6,146 bases of DNA from Planctomycetaceae bacterium. GTDB taxonomy: Bacteria > Planctomycetota > Planctomycetia > Pirellulales > Pirellulaceae. The DNA is taken from the NCBI GenBank assembly GCA_002705165.1, contig PAJC01000104.1, forward strand, positions 8,426 to 14,571, read 5' to 3'. Under the pieces are notes generated by a model. The model was not told where the DNA came from. It worked only from the letters and a program-made list of their open reading frames with translations, and did not search any database. Positions 1 to 6,146 of the stretch are shown piece after piece; position 1 is the first letter of the stretch, and each line of letters opens with the position of its first letter. The position numbers were made by a program, and so were the translations under genes.

Positions 1-392
1 GAGATGAATACCTCTTTGGCCTTAGAGGCGTCCAGTAGCGTAAGCACGGATGCTGCCGTATAGCGAATTGTCTTTGGAGTCTCAGAATCTGCCACGACCG
101 CAATTAAAGGATCAATAGTAACTTCCAGTCCCGGGATATTTTTCTGAGCTGCCAAACGCAATGTTTGAACCGTATCAATCCGAATTTCGGTATCTTCCGA
201 GGCCAACGCATCAAGCCATGTCGAAATCAAGTTCTCACCAACCACGAGGATCTTATACTCCTGCGGCATGACTGGATCGGCGAACATTGGCCAATCCTCT
301 TTGATAATATTTTGCTGCGCCTGCGACGGCGAACCTAATCCTCCGACGAAGATCATCAGCAACAGTAATATTTGGTTGATTCGAATTAACAT
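1..392 (-). CDS. Secreted HEAT-repeat-like protein, 5' part only
   Basis: The frame starts at ATG 390-392 and stays open for 130 codons to the window edge, so the C-terminus is missing. Residues 1-25 look like a signal peptide: Arg-4, a hydrophobic core ILLLLMIFVGG, and a likely cleavage after Ser-Gln-Ala. The mature part should act outside the cytoplasm. Two helical repeat units resembling HEAT repeats can be seen: about 55-83 (LDALASEDTEIRIDTVQTLR) and about 93-121 (LIAVVADSETPKTIRYTAAS), each with the Leu-rich first helix, a turn containing Asp/Glu, and an Ile-Arg followed by a second helix. HEAT units usually serve as protein-binding scaffolds, so a partner role near the transporter is possible but not shown. 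The start has only a weak ribosome site; it lies 32 bp after the permease stop, and translation coupled to the permease is plausible. Repeat family assignment is by eye. Confidence 0.83.
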   Translation of the reverse strand, partial: MLIRINQILLLLMIFVGGLGSPSQAQQNIIKEDWPMFADPVMPQEYKILVVGENLISTWLDALASEDTEIRIDTVQTLRLAAQKNIPGLEVTIDPLIAVVADSETPKTIRYTAASVLTLLDASKAKEVFI

Positions 393-424
393 GAATCCAA
401 TTCTCAATAACTAAACTAAATTCG

Positions 425-2194
425 CTACTGTGGTTTGGTGAGTAATTTCACACGAATATATAAAACCAAAAAGCAGACGAATGAAATACCAGCAGTGACG
501 ATCCAATTCCAGGACATCGGGATCGAAATACGTTGCACTCCCATCGCTTCAAGCGGCACACTAACGGCAGGCCACAGGTCATTCAACTCAGCTTTCCACA
601 TTACTTGTGGTGCAAGCAATTGGAACTCTGCCGCATCAAAACCTGGGGTTCCCATAATAGTCAGAGCTGTAGCCAGTGGGTTAACCACCAATGCTTTTTC
701 AACCGTTTCGACATTGAACGGAGCGCCTTTCCCGAGCCAGAACAGGAACGTACCTGCAAAGATCATGATCACGATTGAGAACGAAACGGCTGTCGCTGTT
801 GCCGTTGCTCGGAACAAGCTACTAACCAATGCGCTAATAGCCAAGACCAAAATACAGGTCATCAACAAACAGACACACACCTGCCAAATCTGAGTGACTA
901 AGGTAAAGTCAATCACCATCAACACGACGTAGCCAGGCAACGTTGCTAAAACGATCAAAAATATCGTCACTGCCACACTCAGGAGCTTACCAATCAGGAT
1001 TCTTCGTGAGTTCACGGGGGTTAGTAATAACAGTCGCCAACTTCCGGATTCTAATTCTGAACTTATTAATCCTGAAGCCAAACTCGGTGTAATGATAACC
1101 ACCAGACCAACTTGAAGAACGACCATGATACCGCCAATAATATCGACACCCCACTGCTCGGTGTACACCGTCGATTGAATTGCCAAAAACAGCGAGGTCA
1201 CCACACAGACAACCATGGTTCGAATAATCCAGTGCACGCGTCCGAAGCGTCGACTACGAAATTCCTTGATAAGTACAGGATTCACATATCCGGGAATTAA
1301 TGGCGATCGTTTCTTAGGGTCCATACCCATATACAAAATCATACGAAATCGCTGAGCAAACTTACTCATTTGGTGAGTCATCACACCAGCACTTCTTGCT
1401 CGATCAAGAATCCGACGATTCAATTGCACCAAAGCCACGGAGATAAAGATCACCGTTAAAGACAAGGAAAGGATCACATAGTTGAAGATTGAGTTGATAT
1501 TTGTATCCATTCCCTGAGCACCGACATCACGATGCCCGATAATATCCATCACAGGCGGCAACGGAGAAATACAACGCAACCAACTAGCCGCTGTGGATAA
1601 GCTTCCCGTCGCTCCCTGCAGAAAGAGATGAGGTCCGAGAACTACCACGGACATAAAAAGTACCATGCCGTACGTAATCTTGAGAGCACTATCGATTGAC
1701 CCGGCGAGACAACTAACCATCAGTCCCATCGTTGAATATTGCAAGGCTGCTAATAACAGAACCCCATATAACGGTAAGACTTGTTGTTGCATCGAGATAC
1801 CGCCCATCACGAAACAAGCTGCAAGCGACGGGACACTTAGAATCAACAACTGCATGACAAACATCATGACACCTGTCAGTTTTCCGAAATAGATCTCGGC
1901 TGGTTTCATAGGTGAATTCAACAGTAGGGCCAAGGTCCCGCTGTTTCGTTCACGAATAACTGAGGTCGCAGGAAAGACTGGCACCAAAAAAATCAGTGCT
2001 GTCAAAATCCCATAAGAAAACAGTTTGAAAACCTGCATCGACTTAACACCGGTCACGTCGGCAATCGGGTCGACCGGCCAACGAAGTAGTAATAGCAAAG
2101 CGAACAGTATCACCAAGGCTGCCTGAATCACCATTGCCTTGCGAGTTCGCATCATTCCGATGAGTTCGCGTTGTACGATTGGGTTCTGTAACAT
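425..2194 (-). CDS. ABC-2 type permease with two fused transmembrane modules
   Basis: About 589 aa from the ATG at 2194. An in-frame GTG at 2236 would add 14 mostly charged residues lying over the ATPase stop; the ATG is preferred because the protein then opens with MLQNPIVQRELIG, a usual opening for ABC-2 permeases. I count about 12 transmembrane helices in two sets of six: roughly 20-37, 61-79, 107-130, 139-163, 173-193, 237-256, then 321-339, 352-374, 403-428, 433-459, 468-487, 563-581. Each half begins with an Asn-Pro plus amphipathic helix (residues 4 and 305). Each also has an equivalent cytoplasmic segment Glu-x-x-Ser-Gly ... Gly-Lys-Leu (82-106 and 380-404). The protein is thus a covalent pseudo-dimer, enough to make one full transport channel with two copies of the neighbouring ATPase. 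The loop before the last helix (about 488-562) is long and probably periplasmic. Inner-membrane export of an unknown substrate is the likely role. Stop is TAG; the next gene starts 32 bp later. Confidence 0.95.
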   Translation of the reverse strand: MLQNPIVQRELIGMMRTRKAMVIQAALVILFALLLLLRWPVDPIADVTGVKSMQVFKLFSYGILTALIFLVPVFPATSVIRERNSGTLALLLNSPMKPAEIYFGKLTGVMMFVMQLLILSVPSLAACFVMGGISMQQQVLPLYGVLLLAALQYSTMGLMVSCLAGSIDSALKITYGMVLFMSVVVLGPHLFLQGATGSLSTAASWLRCISPLPPVMDIIGHRDVGAQGMDTNINSIFNYVILSLSLTVIFISVALVQLNRRILDRARSAGVMTHQMSKFAQRFRMILYMGMDPKKRSPLIPGYVNPVLIKEFRSRRFGRVHWIIRTMVVCVVTSLFLAIQSTVYTEQWGVDIIGGIMVVLQVGLVVIITPSLASGLISSELESGSWRLLLLTPVNSRRILIGKLLSVAVTIFLIVLATLPGYVVLMVIDFTLVTQIWQVCVCLLMTCILVLAISALVSSLFRATATATAVSFSIVIMIFAGTFLFWLGKGAPFNVETVEKALVVNPLATALTIMGTPGFDAAEFQLLAPQVMWKAELNDLWPAVSVPLEAMGVQRISIPMSWNWIVTAGISFVCFLVLYIRVKLLTKPQ

Positions 2195-2202
2195 TTTAAT
2201 TC

Positions 2203-2214
2203 GCTCTTGAGAGC
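2203..2214. repeat. Short inverted repeat overlapping the permease ribosome site
   Basis: GCTCT-TG-AGAGC is a perfect 5-bp inverted repeat in the 25-bp gap between ATPase stop and permease ATG. On the transcript it could fold as a 4-bp stem with a UCAA loop. One arm contains the AAGAG that is the only candidate ribosome site for the ATG at 2194. Pairing could therefore mask the site until ribosomes finishing the ATPase open it. This is speculative, because such short repeats often arise by chance. Confidence 0.3.
2204..2208 (-). promoter_or_regulatory. Candidate ribosome binding site of the permease gene
   Basis: AAGAG on the minus strand lies 9 bases before the ATG at 2194. It is a weak match to the Shine-Dalgarno consensus. 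The alternative GTG start at 2236 is preceded by GAAG at 4 bases, which is no better. Protein content favours the ATG. Confidence 0.4.
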
Positions 2215-2219
2215 CTTTC

Positions 2220-3179
2220 TTAAACCATCTTCGCACGGTCTTCTTTAGTTACCGTGAGGAAGGCATCTTCGAGGTCAGTTTGTACTTCATGGAACTGAGC
2301 CACTGGAACGTTTGCGGAAACCAGTGAATTCAGAAGATTTGCCATCGCTTGATCGGTCAGGTTGGCGCGAAAGCGAATCAATTCTTCGGTCTTACTACCT
2401 GCGATTTCTGCAATATCTGAGTGTTTACGAACAATTTCCTGTGCCTGGTCAATACGGTCAGCGCCATCGAGGTGAATTTCCACCATTCGCATCTGGCCCA
2501 ATTGTTCATTAATCTCGGCCATGGTTCCTGACGCTCGCAACTTGCCACCACTGATGATCGCTATCTCATCACAGATACGTGATAATTCCGGCAAAATATG
2601 ACTCGTCACGATCAAGGTTTTGCCAAGGTCAGCCAGACGCAATAGTAAGTCACGCATTTCAATACGGGCTTCTGGATCGAGACCATTGGCAGGTTCGTCG
2701 AAGATTAAGACTTCAGGGTCGTGAAGCAATGTTCGGGCAATTCCAACTCGTTGCTGCATTCCATGACTGAGCGCCTCAACATATCGATCCTGCATGTAGG
2801 TAGCACGAGTGATCTCAAGTACTTCTTGAATACGAGCTTTACGTTCTTTCTTTGGAATTTTGAAGGCCGCGCCGAAGAAATCCAGATACTCACGAACACG
2901 CATATTAGGGTAGGGGCCGAACTTGTCAGGCATATAGCCCACGAGTTTCTTAATCTGGTGAGACTCCGTAACGCAGTCTGCCCCGGCAATCGTCGCAGTT
3001 CCTGAGGTAGGTCTTGCAAGACCGACCAATATTTTGATCGTCGTTGTCTTACCAGCACCGTTTGGGCCAATAAACCCAAGGATACGGCCACGTTCGACAG
3101 TCATCGACAATTGGTCAACGGCTGTGAACTCGCCAAATTTCTTGGTCATGTTATCTATAACTACAACACTATCACTCAT
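2220..3179 (-). CDS. ABC transporter ATP-binding protein (CcmA/GldA-type, ABC-2 exporter class)
   Basis: A complete 319-aa nucleotide-binding subunit that hydrolyses ATP on the cytoplasmic face of the inner membrane to drive the permease encoded next to it. Visible motifs in order: Walker A GPNGAGKTT at 38-46; GYMPD at 81-85, where Asp-85 occupies the place usually held by the Q-loop Gln (Asp or Glu is known here in this subfamily); ABC signature LSHGMQQR at 137-144, a variant of LSGGQ; Walker B LIFDEP at 158-163 with catalytic Glu-162; D-loop NGLDP at 165-169; H-loop His-194. Residues from about 232 on form the extra C-terminal domain common in this subfamily, ending with LEDAFLTVT. The length is normal for ATPases carrying this extension. 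The stop lies 25 bp before the preferred permease start, or overlaps an alternative GTG start by 17 bp, which indicates tight co-transcription. The substrate cannot be read from the ATPase. It should not be called CcmA, DrrA or GldA specifically. Confidence 0.98.
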   Translation of the reverse strand: MSDSVVVIDNMTKKFGEFTAVDQLSMTVERGRILGFIGPNGAGKTTTIKILVGLARPTSGTATIAGADCVTESHQIKKLVGYMPDKFGPYPNMRVREYLDFFGAAFKIPKKERKARIQEVLEITRATYMQDRYVEALSHGMQQRVGIARTLLHDPEVLIFDEPANGLDPEARIEMRDLLLRLADLGKTLIVTSHILPELSRICDEIAIISGGKLRASGTMAEINEQLGQMRMVEIHLDGADRIDQAQEIVRKHSDIAEIAGSKTEELIRFRANLTDQAMANLLNSLVSANVPVAQFHEVQTDLEDAFLTVTKEDRAKMV

Positions 3180-3191
3180 CGTATGTTGTCA

Positions 3192-3195
3192 CTCC
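3192..3195 (-). promoter_or_regulatory. Probable ribosome binding site of the ATPase gene (long spacing)
   Basis: GGAG on the minus strand lies 12 bases before the ATG at 3179, which is longer than the usual 5-9. No better purine-rich site is present nearer the start. The protein begins in the usual place relative to its first conserved strand, so the start itself is credible. Confidence 0.45.
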
Positions 3196-3196
3196 A

Positions 3197-3211
3197 AAGT
3201 CGTTATGACTT
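3197..3211. repeat. Small stem-loop next to the ATPase ribosome site
   Basis: AAGTC-GTTAT-GACTT is a perfect 5-bp stem with a 5-base loop in the 63-bp gap before the ATPase gene. On the transcript it ends one base before the GGAG that probably serves as ribosome binding site, so it might affect translation initiation. A stem this short is common by chance and no T-run follows, so it is not a terminator. Confidence 0.25.
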
Positions 3212-3242
3212 AGTCCTTTATTGTTCTTATCCGCTGAATCTT

Positions 3243-6011
3243 TTAAGGATTAGCGTTTACTGTACCTTCAAGAGATACATCCACATCATTAATCTTCCAA
3301 AAATAATCTTTCTCACGCTCAGCTTGGGCAATTTCCGTTTCGCCCGGAATTGGCTCTAATCCAATATTAATTCCAAGGAAGATTAACCCATTCTCATCAA
3401 TTACCAGATGCTCCGGATTATCAAATATAAATTCTTCCTGTCCGTTCGGGCTTTTGCGAGTATCAAGAATCTGAGGTACATATACCCCCTGGTCTCCAAG
3501 CACTCGGCCTACCGAATTAATCACTCGTTCGCCCGCCTGAATATCTACTGTCACAATCGCTTTCGTAATCGTCGCTGGCATCACCATTGAAGGCACTTTG
3601 ACTTTTAACCACATTTGATGAGAACGATTAATTTTCTCATCATTCCATTGGTCTTTCGTAAAGTCATAAGCATAGGAGGCACCAATCCCATTAATCGCAT
3701 TACTGGGATATAACGACGTCAGAATCGACGGCACAAAGAATTTCTGTCCCGGGGATGTCTTGCTAATTTTTAAAGGTAGCACGGTCAAAGCTGAACCAAT
3801 GATCTTTTGCTCACCGGGAAATTCAATTCCCAAATCCAGAGGATCACTCCAAACAAAGAGCGAGGGTACTTGAGGGTATTTCCTCACATCCGCATTTTGT
3901 CGTTTGAGGAGGGCATTGATGAAATTAATACGGCTTTCAGTTTCTTCGTTGACAATGCTCGTCGTAGTGTCAAATTGCGAATCAGCAAGTTCCTGAGAGC
4001 CAACAATCAGATTTCCATCCACAAACTGGACGGCAACACGCTCACCAGTTGGGCTCACCAACAAACCATGCTCAGGATTAGTCAAAGGTCCTAGCTCGTA
4101 ACTGCCCTCGAGCCCTGCTTCACCAAATGAAACGGTAGCAAATACCGGATTGTCAGAAGAAACCGTCTTTTCAAATGGGAATGTACGAACAGTACCACCG
4201 GGAATCGTTAATCCTTCCCAATGCCAAGATTCCAGATCGTCCCATACCATACGAATGTTCTGGCCAGTTAACTCTTCGATATCAGGCCAAAAGATTGTTC
4301 CATTAGATACTTGGATATTTGCGTCTACCGATTCTTCACTATAGACTGCTCCAAATCCTCGGACGGGAAGTTCACGAGTTTGGTTTTCAGCGTTGACGAA
4401 CTGAATCGAGGCCAAAAGGTTCTCCAAAGTATGGCGTTTTGCCGAACCTACAAAATACAGGTAGGAACAAACAAACAGCACTAGCACCGGGGCAACTACG
4501 AGCATCAACTCAAGACGGCCCTTTCGATGAAGCACAACACCAGTGCCACAAAGGAGAATAAAGAAAAGGCCGAAAACAACTGCAATGTGCTCACGAGCCA
4601 CGATCTCGAAGCCAACCTTGGATACCAGATACTCCCTCATCTCATCGACACGACTTGTGCCTTTATATGTTTCCATGGCCAAACGCATGTCTTGGGCCGC
4701 ATCTGATTCATCTCCAGACTCGGGAGTCATCGCCTCAAGTTCGGCATTCGTCACTGAGACATCAGTCATCGCCTTTTCCGTGGGTGAAAAAAAGCGTAAA
4801 GCTAAATCCTGTAATGGAAGCAAAGGCAACAATTCATAGGCCGTAGAAAACGGTTTGGGACGAGTAAGTCCTCGAGCTTCCAGGGTCGTAAACAGGATTT
4901 CACCATTCCCATACTTCTTCCAGAACGACGAGGGCATACCATTTACTTCGTGGTAGACTTCGACATCTTCTGCGTAAACCATCGCATTTCGAACTGGCTT
5001 ATCATAGTCAAACACAAGTGGCTCCTGACCAGAATGTTTCGAGACAATCTCCACACTCGACAGATGTTCTGTGCCCAAACCTGAGAGACTGATGAAGTCT
5101 CCAAAGAGTCGCTGGGGCAATTCAACGCCGGTCTCATCGAGCATGATCCATAAGCGTCCACCATTGGCGACCCACTGACGAATTGTTGCCATCAAAGCCA
5201 CATCATAAATCACCCGTTTGTCAGCCAATACCAATTGATCCAACGCATCAAGTGCGGTAGAAGTTGCAGGGATTTCAGTACCCTGTGGCACAAATACGGA
5301 AATGCCAGATTCCTGTTCACTCTTGATTGCCTTGATCATTCTTAAAGATTCACTGTCGATCATTTCGACATCTACTCCGACATTCGTGAGACGAAGGTAG
5401 CTTTCAAGTAGATCTTTAGGATCCGGAGCCATAAAACCAAGCGCAGGCTTGTTGAAATCTGTCGTGAGTTGAGCCAGATCCAAGGGCGTCTTTAGTGGGC
5501 TAAGAACTGCCACTTCACGGCCATCAACAATACGAGTGATACGGGAATTCAATTCCAGATTACCAAGCTTCAATCGTTTTTGACTCAATTCATGATCTGG
5601 AATTCTAATCGGGTAGGAGACCACTCGCACCGTCTTCGGAGGAACCGTAAAATTCCTCGTAAACTGAATGGCATTCGTCGTTAAGTCTTCTGTTTTCCAA
5701 TTCGCCCGAATTGTCAGTTTGTGTGATTGATCTGTTGGATTCCAAACTTCACAGGAAATGATTCCCCACCGTCGGGGTATATAAGCCGAAAAACCGGACT
5801 GGACGGCGATACGCTGAACGACAGGCTCGTTGAAAGACTTCCGCTCTTCTCCAGGATCAACCAAGTCACTACCCTGTTCCGTCGCTGCCGACGAACCTGA
5901 CTCTTCTGGGGACTGGGCCATGACCGGAAGTACAAGCAAGACCAGTAGTGACAGCACACTCAGATTGCGAACAACGAAGCGATTAAACAATACGCCTGAG
6001 AGAGTTGACAT
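3243..6011 (-). CDS. Large membrane-anchored periplasmic protein of unknown function, putative ABC-exporter partner
   Basis: About 922 aa from the ATG at 6011; an in-frame TTG two codons upstream is less likely because of the ribosome-site spacing. I do not recognise a named family. Residues 1-32 form a signal peptide (Arg-11 and Arg-15, a Leu/Val-rich core, cleavage probably after Val-Met-Ala). A beta-rich portion follows to about 180. Residues about 190-380 alternate strands and helices and include WVANGGRLWIMLDE near 280-293, like the Rossmann-type glutamine-amidotransferase-like domains of large bacterial membrane proteins, but with no cysteine in that region. An acidic linker lies at about 428-442. 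Two transmembrane helices (about 475-495 and 502-523) are joined by a short basic loop HRKGRLE, expected in the cytoplasm. The remaining 400 residues should again be periplasmic and look beta-rich, with Trp clustered near 588-601. The ATPase gene starts 63 bp downstream, so a role with that transporter is plausible (inference). GldG of gliding-motility ABC systems is a functional parallel, not a shown homologue. Confidence 0.93.
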   Translation of the reverse strand: MSTLSGVLFNRFVVRNLSVLSLLVLLVLPVMAQSPEESGSSAATEQGSDLVDPGEERKSFNEPVVQRIAVQSGFSAYIPRRWGIISCEVWNPTDQSHKLTIRANWKTEDLTTNAIQFTRNFTVPPKTVRVVSYPIRIPDHELSQKRLKLGNLELNSRITRIVDGREVAVLSPLKTPLDLAQLTTDFNKPALGFMAPDPKDLLESYLRLTNVGVDVEMIDSESLRMIKAIKSEQESGISVFVPQGTEIPATSTALDALDQLVLADKRVIYDVALMATIRQWVANGGRLWIMLDETGVELPQRLFGDFISLSGLGTEHLSSVEIVSKHSGQEPLVFDYDKPVRNAMVYAEDVEVYHEVNGMPSSFWKKYGNGEILFTTLEARGLTRPKPFSTAYELLPLLPLQDLALRFFSPTEKAMTDVSVTNAELEAMTPESGDESDAAQDMRLAMETYKGTSRVDEMREYLVSKVGFEIVAREHIAVVFGLFFILLCGTGVVLHRKGRLELMLVVAPVLVLFVCSYLYFVGSAKRHTLENLLASIQFVNAENQTRELPVRGFGAVYSEESVDANIQVSNGTIFWPDIEELTGQNIRMVWDDLESWHWEGLTIPGGTVRTFPFEKTVSSDNPVFATVSFGEAGLEGSYELGPLTNPEHGLLVSPTGERVAVQFVDGNLIVGSQELADSQFDTTTSIVNEETESRINFINALLKRQNADVRKYPQVPSLFVWSDPLDLGIEFPGEQKIIGSALTVLPLKISKTSPGQKFFVPSILTSLYPSNAINGIGASYAYDFTKDQWNDEKINRSHQMWLKVKVPSMVMPATITKAIVTVDIQAGERVINSVGRVLGDQGVYVPQILDTRKSPNGQEEFIFDNPEHLVIDENGLIFLGINIGLEPIPGETEIAQAEREKDYFWKINDVDVSLEGTVNANP

Positions 6012-6018
6012 AAGCAAT

Positions 6019-6024
6019 TCCGCC
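6019..6024 (-). promoter_or_regulatory. Ribosome binding site of the 922-aa gene, deciding its start
   Basis: GGCGGA on the minus strand lies 7 bases before the ATG at 6011. An in-frame TTG at 6017 would leave only 1 base after this purine-rich site, too close for normal initiation. The ATG is therefore preferred. Confidence 0.6.
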
Positions 6025-6048
6025 TTTTTGATCGGGCACTTAGGTTTA

Positions 6049-6064
6049 ACGAGTCTGGACTCGT
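6049..6064. repeat. 7-bp perfect inverted repeat in the gap before the 922-aa gene
   Basis: The sequence ACGAGTC-TG-GACTCGT is a perfect 7-bp inverted repeat with a 2-base centre. It lies between the stop of the upstream gene and the start of the large periplasmic-protein gene. The pairing can be extended into the flanking TTAA on both sides if a 2-base bulge is allowed. On the transcribed (minus) strand the repeat is not followed by a run of T, so it does not look like a standard intrinsic terminator of the upstream gene. It could be an operator for a dimeric regulator or an mRNA hairpin with a CCAG tetraloop. The function is inferred only from symmetry and location. Confidence 0.5.
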
Positions 6065-6080
6065 GTTAATATTTTTCCGA

Positions 6081-6146
6081 TTATTCTGTGATCACAACCT
6101 GAGGAAGATTGTCGCGAATCAACTGTTTCCCTGAATCGCCCAAACT
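6081..6146 (-). CDS. 3' end of an unidentified upstream gene (last 21 codons)
   Basis: Reading the minus strand from the window edge gives an open frame of 21 residues ending in TAA at 6081-6083. The peptide is SLGDSGKQLIRDNLPQVVIT followed by a final E. The next gene starts 69 bp further on in the same direction, so this is probably the preceding member of the same transcription unit. The Leu-Gly-Asp and amphipathic Lys-Gln-Leu-Ile-Arg pattern could be the last helix of an alpha-helical or repeat protein, but 21 residues are too few to name a family. The frame is supported only by being open to the edge, by its position and by its plausible composition. It could still be a chance open frame, so confidence is moderate. 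Confidence 0.65.
   Translation of the reverse strand, partial: SLGDSGKQLIRDNLPQVVITE

Noticed and set aside
393..403. GAAT-CCA-ATTC inverted repeat just before the HEAT-like gene
   Set aside because: A 4-bp AT-rich stem with a 3-base loop is too weak and too common by chance to report as a feature.
435..893. Open frame of 152 codons on the plus strand
   Set aside because: It lies wholly opposite the permease gene, whose 12-helix pattern and conserved motifs are clear. The plus-strand product has no recognisable pattern and only reflects the codon composition of the real gene.
2705..3091. 128-codon open frame on the minus strand in another frame
   Set aside because: It falls within the ATPase gene, over the stretch encoding Walker A, the signature and the start of Walker B, so it is a frame shadow.
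3243..6011. Calling the 922-aa protein GldG
   Set aside because: The operon layout is similar, but I cannot identify GldG-specific sequence features, and the central membrane hairpin with two large periplasmic halves needs to be compared by structure before any such name is used.
6049..6080. Possible intrinsic terminator after the upstream gene
   Set aside because: The inverted repeat has the right position, but on the minus strand it is followed by TAAACC, not a T-run. The T-rich stretch is on the other side, which would suit only a plus-strand transcript, and no plus-strand gene is present.
6087..6096. TGTGATCACA, a perfect 10-bp palindrome resembling CRP half-sites
   Set aside because: CRP sites need about six bases between TGTGA and TCACA, and here there are none. 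It lies inside the last codons of the upstream gene (encoding Val-Ile-Thr), so chance is the better explanation.

Overview
The window is a compact, single-strand block of bacterial genes read from high to low coordinates (minus strand). It carries the last 21 codons of an unidentified gene, then three complete genes, then the first 130 codons of a fifth gene. The three complete genes are a large membrane-anchored periplasmic protein (about 922 aa), an ABC ATPase (319 aa) and a two-module ABC-2 type permease (about 589 aa). The fifth gene encodes a secreted HEAT-repeat-like protein. Gaps between genes are short (69, 63, 25 and 32 bp), no strong intrinsic terminator is visible between them, and nothing on the plus strand looks like a real gene. 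The simplest reading is one transcription unit that extends past both ends of the window. No RNA gene, mobile element, CRISPR array or origin was seen, and there is no gene-free stretch over 300 bp.

The style of the proteins suggests a planctomycete or a related PVC-type bacterium: a CcmA/GldA-type ATPase with a fused double ABC-2 permease, a huge secreted partner of unknown family, a secreted HEAT-like protein, and mid-range GC content judged by eye. This is an inference from gene style and was not checked by a database search.

Region by region: 6081-6146 is the 3' end of an upstream gene. 6012-6080 is a gap holding a 7-bp inverted repeat. 3243-6011 encodes a signal-peptide protein with two periplasmic portions joined by a central two-helix membrane hairpin; its first portion has a Rossmann/glutamine-amidotransferase-like pattern but no cysteine that could be a nucleophile. 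2220-3179 encodes the ATPase, with all the expected nucleotide-binding motifs. 425-2194 encodes a permease built from two recognisably related six-helix halves. 1-392 encodes the start of a secreted HEAT-like protein.

How they may work together: the ATPase dimer would drive the pseudo-dimeric permease in the inner membrane. The 922-aa protein, anchored in the same membrane and facing the periplasm, is a plausible dedicated partner. The arrangement is reminiscent of GldA-GldF-GldG systems (ATPase, permease, periplasmic auxiliary protein), but I cannot show homology to GldG. The substrate is unknown.
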